Source: Candidatus Pedobacter colombiensis
GTDB lineage: Bacteria > Bacteroidota > Bacteroidia > Sphingobacteriales > Sphingobacteriaceae
Direction: 5' to 3'
Assembly (NCBI GenBank): GCA_029202485.1
Contig: CP119313.1
Location: 1,054,001-1,118,000, forward strand
Length of the DNA stretch: 64,000 bases
Shown: positions 60,225 through 64,000 of the stretch, piece after piece
Layout: each line of letters starts with the position of its first letter
How positions within the stretch are numbered: position 1 is the stretch's first letter
The notes under the pieces: generated by a model
Databases searched by the model: none
Told to the model about the DNA's origin: nothing
The model's input: the letters and a program-made list of their open reading frames with translations, nothing else
Made by a program: the position numbers and the translations under genes

Positions 60225-61880
60225 TTTGATGTGGATTTTAAGTAAATGATCCATATATTTGCGCTCCTGTCTCCGTAGTTCAATGGATAGAATTTTGGTT
60301 TCCGGTACCAACGATATGAGTTCGAATCTCGTCGGGGACACCCTAGCGGATTGAAGCCTAATATTAGGTCTCAATCCGCTTTTTTTATTTCCTAATTCGT
60401 TGTTAATCTGATAAATAAGAGAAGCTGTTTCATTCAGTTTAGGAGTTCGATGTTTTCCGTCATAAAAAGTCCACTTCTCATAAAATATCGAACTCAAGAT
60501 AATACGTTTACCTTCAATATCTGCGTTTAAATATAAAATATCAAGCTTTTTAAGGTTTTCCAGTGCTCTATATATAATACCTAAAACATCAACCTCCGGT
60601 TTACCTTTAGTCTGCAATTCAGCCAAAGTAGCTTCCAGTTTTAGCAGCTTCTGATCCCCCTGAAGCTTAAGACTTGTATACTCTGATTCACTCAAAGTCC
60701 CGTTTAATAATAATTCCCTCGCCCTGTTTATTCTGTTGTGTTGATCGGTAATTTCAGCAATCAAGCTTTTACGATGTCCCTGAAAAGACACTGATTCTTC
60801 ATTGTAGAGGTCATTCACAATTTCTGTAAACAATTCGGCAACACCATTTTTCGGAATAAACTGCTTTAAATATTCAACAAATGAAATGTTAACCACAGCA
60901 GCATTTGCCCGCCATTTACAGGGATGCTGACAATGATAGTAATGATGATGACCATATTTACCTTTTGAAGCGCTGCCAGTTACCCTTTTACTACAAAGCG
61001 GACACAATAGGAATCCACGTAAAGGTAATAACTCAAGTGATCTCACTTTTACGCCTATCGTACCATACGGCCCAAGGTTCTTTTTTCTGCCGTCCAACAC
61101 ATCCTGAACTTTATAAAACAGAGTTTGAGAAATGATCGCCTCATGTTGTCCGGGGACCACGTATGCAGCATCTTTTCCAAAAGCAGAAACCAATACCTTG
61201 CCACAATAAACCACATTTCGGATATTGCTCCAGAAGCCATTGATGTCACATTTAAGTCCTTTTGCTGCTGCTTGTCTCCAAATCTCCACAGTAGTATATT
61301 GTCTTTTTGCTAGTTCTTCGAATGCCCAGCGCATAATCTCTGCCTGCGGTTCATCTATAGCGATGTATTTATCTCCGTTTTCCTTTGTTTTGTTGAGGTA
61401 ACCCGTTTTAGCTTTGCCCATCCATCGACCTTCTTTTCTTGCCTGGTGCATTCCATGTTTAACATTCAAAGACCGTCTGTCATTTTCAATTTCCGGTGCT
61501 GTAAGGTAGATGGCCAGCATCATCTTATTTTCAGGAACAGTCATATCAAGAGGCTGTTCAATAGCCTGTGGCTCTACGTTAAACCGCTTAAGTGTAGCGA
61601 TCATTTGGTAAGCATCAGGTGCGTTTCTGCTAAACCTGTCCCATTTGACAAAAAGAATATAATCTGGACGTTTGGAGTTTAATCGTAAATTCTCGATTAG
61701 TTTTTTCCATTCCGGGCGGTTAAATGTTTTTGCGGAATAATCTTCATGGATGACTTTTCTGATGGCAATATCGTGTGCTTCACAATGTCTGCGTAATGCT
61801 TCTTCCTGCGACCTCGGTGAATATCCTTTTGCGGCCTGTTCGTCTGTACTGACCCTTATATATAAATCTGCGGTTTTCAT
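60201..61880 (-). CDS. Large serine recombinase (integrase) whose frame reads through tRNA-Arg
   Basis: A 559-residue serine integrase. The resolvase domain (1-~150) has catalytic Ser in YIRVSTDEQ (S11) and WDRFSRN; the recombinase domain spans ~160-270; a zinc ribbon (CPLC ... CQHPC, ~295-330) and a coiled coil (~370-430) follow. The last ~55 codons are non-coding DNA in disguise: they cross the tRNA-Arg terminator, the whole tRNA gene antisense (about codons 514-537) and the end of DUF2911. On the excised circle the C-terminus must differ. It is the integration enzyme of the element that begins here. The ATG at 61880 fits the family start. Confidence 0.9.
   Translation of the reverse strand: MKTADLYIRVSTDEQAAKGYSPRSQEEALRRHCEAHDIAIRKVIHEDYSAKTFNRPEWKKLIENLRLNSKRPDYILFVKWDRFSRNAPDAYQMIATLKRFNVEPQAIEQPLDMTVPENKMMLAIYLTAPEIENDRRSLNVKHGMHQARKEGRWMGKAKTGYLNKTKENGDKYIAIDEPQAEIMRWAFEELAKRQYTTVEIWRQAAAKGLKCDINGFWSNIRNVVYCGKVLVSAFGKDAAYVVPGQHEAIISQTLFYKVQDVLDGRKKNLGPYGTIGVKVRSLELLPLRGFLLCPLCSKRVTGSASKGKYGHHHYYHCQHPCKWRANAAVVNISFVEYLKQFIPKNGVAELFTEIVNDLYNEESVSFQGHRKSLIAEITDQHNRINRARELLLNGTLSESEYTSLKLQGDQKLLKLEATLAELQTKGKPEVDVLGIIYRALENLKKLDILYLNADIEGKRIILSSIFYEKWTFYDGKHRTPKLNETASLIYQINNELGNKKSGLRPNIRLQSARVSPTRFELISLVPETKILSIELRRQERKYMDHLLKIHIKLLYCKRN
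60254..60261 (+). promoter_or_regulatory. -7 promoter element TATATTTG of tRNA-Arg
   Basis: An exact TAnnTTTG match 7 bp before the tRNA 5' end. TTTG at 60225-60228 lies 25 bp upstream, longer than the usual spacer, so the -33 part is weak. Confidence 0.5.
60269..60340 (+). tRNA. tRNA-Arg (anticodon CCG)
   Basis: Acceptor GTCTCCG pairs with CGGGGAC; the anticodon stem TTGGT/ACCAA encloses loop TTCCGGT with anticodon CCG (reads CGG); the T-arm is ATGAG-TTCGAAT-CTCGT. Discriminator A at 60340; CCA is not encoded. It is 72 nt long. It is the integration target of the adjacent serine-recombinase element. Confidence 0.93.
60345..60387 (+). terminator. Rho-independent terminator of tRNA-Arg
   Basis: AGCGGATTGA (60345-60354) pairs with TCAATCCGCT (60371-60380), with an inner palindrome CCTAATATTAGG (60357-60368), followed by seven T (60381-60387). 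It starts 5 bp after the tRNA 3' end. Confidence 0.85.
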
Positions 61881-61895
61881 ATTATTCTAAACTTA

Positions 61896-62057
61896 TTATG
61901 GAGATTTGATGTAAGGTTTGATTGCGATTTCGGCAAACTTATACATCAAATCCACTATTAACCGGGCTTGTTCCAAGCTAACCTGTGTACCATTTGCAGC
62001 AAGTAATTTCATCGCTTTTTCAGGTGTTACTTTTCTTTTTTTCTTTAACTTTTCCAT
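61896..62057 (-). CDS. 53-residue helical protein upstream of the recombinase
   Basis: An open frame from ATG 62057 to TAA 61896 (a second in-frame TAA follows at 61893). The protein starts MEKLKKKRKVTPEKAMKLL and ends YKFAEIAIKPYIKSP, with a basic start and two amphipathic helices (about 11-20 and 27-46). Its stop is 15 bp before the recombinase ATG on the same strand, so they form one transcript. Small helical proteins next to serine recombinases often act as recombination directionality or regulatory factors; that role here is a hypothesis. Confidence 0.7.
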   Translation of the reverse strand: MEKLKKKRKVTPEKAMKLLAANGTQVSLEQARLIVDLMYKFAEIAIKPYIKSP

Positions 62058-62229
62058 TCTGCCTTTTTTAGGCAAAAATGTTGGCTCAAAACAATAGTCG
62101 TTAACACCATTATAACACAGTGTTGTTCTATTTTTTAACCTTTAATTTTTATATTTTATTCAATTGATAATGAGCAATGTGTTGAATTTGTAATTCATTT
62201 CAAAGGCTAATTGCGTTATTATTTTTCTA

Positions 62230-62237
62230 TACATTTG
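62230..62237 (+). promoter_or_regulatory. -7 promoter element TACATTTG of the 90-residue gene
   Basis: An exact TAnnTTTG match 42 bp before the ATG at 62280, with a TTG at 62211-62213 (16-bp spacer). It rules out the in-frame start at 62211. Confidence 0.45.
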
Positions 62238-62279
62238 GGCTTAGAATTAGATAAAATCTATGAGCTCAAGTTTATTGTG

Positions 62280-62552
62280 ATGAGCACGATAAAAGTGCAT
62301 TTTCGACGCTATACTTGCAACATGTATCTACCAATGCGCATCATTTTTAATGAGAAGGACTGTACCTACCTGATCATCACCAAGGGAATTACAAAAGAAA
62401 CCAGTGCAATCCATATAAAACTGAATGATACGGAATATCAGCTTCTTTGTAATGCAAAAGGGGATTGGGATGCTGTTGATGCGACTGTGAGCGATCATTC
62501 CGGACTACTTAAAGCGATAGGCAGAAACATCAAACTTCGGTACCAGTTATAA
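62280..62552 (+). CDS. Hypothetical island protein, 90 residues
   Basis: From ATG 62280 (MSTIKVHFRRYTCNMYLPMRIIFNEKDCTYLIITKG) the protein is small, beta-rich and ends KAIGRNIKLRYQL. I do not recognise a family. It is the only rightward gene of the visible island part and has its own promoter element. It lies divergent from the recombinase unit and convergent with the next hypothetical gene. Confidence 0.55.
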   Translation: MSTIKVHFRRYTCNMYLPMRIIFNEKDCTYLIITKGITKETSAIHIKLNDTEYQLLCNAKGDWDAVDATVSDHSGLLKAIGRNIKLRYQL

Positions 62553-62624
62553 AAGGATATGGGAATGATTTTCTTGGTGGGGGATGTCAAACAAAACTTT
62601 TATTCTTATTGGTAATTAACAATT

Positions 62625-63050
62625 TCATTGCTGAAGTAAGATTAGTTTATCGAATTTCTTTTGAGCTTCTTTGGTAACAGCGTCGCAATAAGCTATAGTT
62701 TCCTTTTTAAGTTGAATGTAGAACGGATGGTTCGGCTTTTTAAAATGGGTATCAAACCATTTTAACGCCTGGGTTTGGAATACTGGGGAAAACCCAGGTT
62801 TTATTTTCCTTATTTCAATTAGGTCATTGATTCCTTTTTTCCAGACGCTCATAAATGAATTTCGGTCAGAATGAGCAACCATCTCGACCATTCGTTTATC
62901 CCTTAATTGTGATGGCGTTGGTTTTACGATTTTATGTATGGTCGTTATTTCCTCTGCTATTGGTTCAGTTTGCAAAAGTGTCTGGGGTAAAGTGGAATAG
63001 ATTTTTTCAAGAAGTTCAATGATCCGGTCTAGTTTTTCTTCCATCTTCAT
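62625..63050 (-). CDS. Hypothetical island protein with N-terminal coiled coil
   Basis: A 141-residue protein: an N-terminal coiled coil (1-22, MKMEEKLDRIIELLEKIYSTL), a variable linker with TPSQLRDKRMVEMVAHSDRN, and a helical C-terminal part (KIKPGFSPVFQTQALKWFDTHFKKPNHPFYIQLKKETIAYCDA). No catalytic motif. It sits 99 bp downstream of the CHC2/GIY-YIG gene on the same strand and may be co-expressed. Function unknown. Confidence 0.55.
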   Translation of the reverse strand: MKMEEKLDRIIELLEKIYSTLPQTLLQTEPIAEEITTIHKIVKPTPSQLRDKRMVEMVAHSDRNSFMSVWKKGINDLIEIRKIKPGFSPVFQTQALKWFDTHFKKPNHPFYIQLKKETIAYCDAVTKEAQKKFDKLILLQQ

Positions 63051-63149
63051 GATGTATTAGATTTTAAGGATAACAGTCGTTTTTGCGATTTTAGTTTAAT
63101 TAAATGGAGTGAAAATAAAGCCTCCATCTATTTGAAACAGTATGCTTAC

Positions 63150-64000
63150 TTATTGTAAATCCAATTCTTTAGGCTTTTGAATAACATCTGCCGTCCAACG
63201 ATAACCCCTTACATTTTCCCAGCCATAGTCTTTCATGGCCTGCAAGGTGAGTTGCATAGCGGTTTCAATGTTCAGTGTCTTAACTTTTTGGATTACCCTT
63301 TTGGGTGGATATTTTTTTGTCCAGGCTAAGCCTTTTCCCGCGAATTGACGCTCGATGTCTGCTTCCATATCCTGGCTGAAGCCTACATAATATTTTCCTT
63401 CCTTTAGCAATAGTAAATAAGCACCATCTTTCTTTTTGCGGTGGAGGGCTTCCGGGGTTTGATCGTAGTGCAAATATTTGAAGGCGTAATTACCACCGCG
63501 GACATTTCGCCAGCCGTACCTGCTCATGTATTTCTGGGTAATTTCGTTTTCCATATCAAAAGGAACGCTTTCAAAATATTCCAGAACCTCAATCATTTGG
63601 TATTTCTTTGTCCATATAGCGCCGTTCCCGCTTTGGTGTGCTTTGATCCTTGCGTCAAAGTTTTGGCTGAAACCGATATAGTATTTATCTTCCTGGAGTT
63701 TCAGGACGTAGACCGTACCAGTGAGGTCTGATATTTCGGCTTCTATCAGGCCGATGCGTAAGGCAAGACTGTAAATGGCTTCTGGGTAGTTTTTGCGCTC
63801 GATTCTTTTCATGAATTCTATCGCATTACCGCCTGCGCCGCAACCAAAGCATTTGAATATCTGTTTCTCTGGGGATATGGTCATAGATGGTGTTTTTTCC
63901 TTATGAAACAGGCAAAGGGTTTTGTAATCCTTACCTACTTTTTTTAATTCGGTATAGCTGCCAACCAGTGCTACGATGTCGGTCTCGGCGAGGACTTCTT
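63150..64000 (-). CDS. Primase-type CHC2 zinc finger fused to two GIY-YIG-like repeats (5' end outside window)
   Basis: 282 residues visible, open to the right edge. The N-terminal part is a DnaG-type CHC2 zinc finger: DIVALVGSYTELKKVGKDYKTLCLFHKEKTPSMTISPEKQIFKCFGCGAGGNAIEF, with all ligands (CxxH and CxxC). No Toprim catalytic domain follows. Instead come two 97-residue repeats (numbering from the Met codon at 63884: ~56-150 and ~153-244). Repeat 1 has TVYVL...KYYIG, Arg79 and Glu112/Glu114, as in active GIY-YIG nucleases. Repeat 2 has GAYLL...KYYVG but Asp176 and Gln211 at the equivalent positions. Both share WTKKY and YGWxNVRG. A DNA-binding/nicking role in the element is plausible; the architecture is not one I know. 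Confidence 0.8.
   Translation of the reverse strand, partial: EVLAETDIVALVGSYTELKKVGKDYKTLCLFHKEKTPSMTISPEKQIFKCFGCGAGGNAIEFMKRIERKNYPEAIYSLALRIGLIEAEISDLTGTVYVLKLQEDKYYIGFSQNFDARIKAHQSGNGAIWTKKYQMIEVLEYFESVPFDMENEITQKYMSRYGWRNVRGGNYAFKYLHYDQTPEALHRKKKDGAYLLLLKEGKYYVGFSQDMEADIERQFAGKGLAWTKKYPPKRVIQKVKTLNIETAMQLTLQAMKDYGWENVRGYRWTADVIQKPKELDLQ

Larger units (their letters stand above)
60341..64000. mobile_element. Left end of an integrated element at tRNA-Arg(CCG), continuing beyond the window
   Basis: The recombinase gene starts the element and points to the tRNA, the usual arrangement of integrative elements at tRNA genes. Downstream are a 53-residue protein, two unknown proteins on opposite strands and a CHC2/GIY-YIG gene, none of which look like chromosomal housekeeping genes. 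The second attachment site is not inside the window: no copy of the tRNA 3' end was seen to the right. Transfer genes are not visible, so an integrative conjugative, mobilisable or phage-like element are all possible. Confidence 0.7.

Noticed and set aside
60316..64000. Search for the second attachment site of the tRNA-Arg element
   Set aside because: No second copy of the tRNA 3' end was seen to the right of the tRNA; the other end must be outside the window.
1..64000. CRISPR array or rRNA operon
   Set aside because: No regularly spaced direct repeats of 25-40 bp with spacers and no rRNA-like sequence were seen; the G array has 11-bp units only.

Overview
The window reads as a chromosomal segment of a Bacteroidota bacterium, most likely Sphingobacteriaceae and close to Pedobacter. 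The evidence is a moderately AT-rich genome, many promoters of the Bacteroidota type (TAnnTTTG at -7, often within 10-30 bases of the start codon), almost no Shine-Dalgarno sequences, and typical families: an Oar-like TonB-dependent receptor, DUF6266, a T9SS plug-domain protein (DUF5103), the lipoprotein TamA homologue TamL, GH130, NamZ/DUF1343 and DUF2911. The genus is inference; no rRNA gene is present.

Layout. 1-8.8 kb: the end of a HAD phosphatase with a GH130 phosphorylase, a PLP deaminase/desulfhydrase-like enzyme, an RluA pseudouridine synthase with an aminotransferase IV, a DUF6266 gene behind a G-rich 11-bp repeat, fmt, a small lipoprotein and a NamZ-type muramidase. 8.9-26.5 kb, envelope: an FtsX/LolE-like permease, a 1325-residue Pls-type single-module NRPS with membrane and hexapeptide domains, an S9 peptidase, the Oar-like receptor, an OprB-like porin with MgtA, and a two-component pair just upstream of mgtA. 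26.6-42.3 kb: a degenerate DEAD-box protein, a probable mnmD-AI-2E transporter-small membrane protein-mazG operon, M13 and DPP4-like peptidases, valS, an orphan HsdR-N nuclease domain, holA and an acyltransferase. 42.4-50.9 kb: an EVE protein, an AT-rich islet (exonuclease and unknown ORF), an antiporter, a thioesterase, the T9SS plug protein, an ABC-F protein, pyrD, and a short unit of tRNA-Cys followed by a 58-residue basic protein. 51-60.2 kb: a TrmH-family methyltransferase whose start codon overlaps that of divergent tamL, a tightly packed set (unknown, TspO, patatin, unknown), a PAS protein with a phosphoacceptor-type helix but no ATPase domain, and DUF2911.

From 60.3 kb to the right edge lies the beginning of an integrated element. 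It sits at the 3' end of tRNA-Arg(CCG). A large serine recombinase reads toward the tRNA, and its reading frame continues antisense through the tRNA gene. Next to it are a 53-residue small protein, two unknown proteins, and the most unusual gene of the window: a primase-type CHC2 zinc finger fused to two 97-residue GIY-YIG-like repeats. The first repeat keeps the catalytic-type Arg and Glu; the second has lost both. That gene runs off the right edge.

Several genes are missed by simple length or ATG rules and are listed here: the 58-residue protein at 50643-50819, the 53-residue protein at 61896-62057, the GTG starts of the permease, DEAD-like and patatin genes, and the TTG start of tamL.
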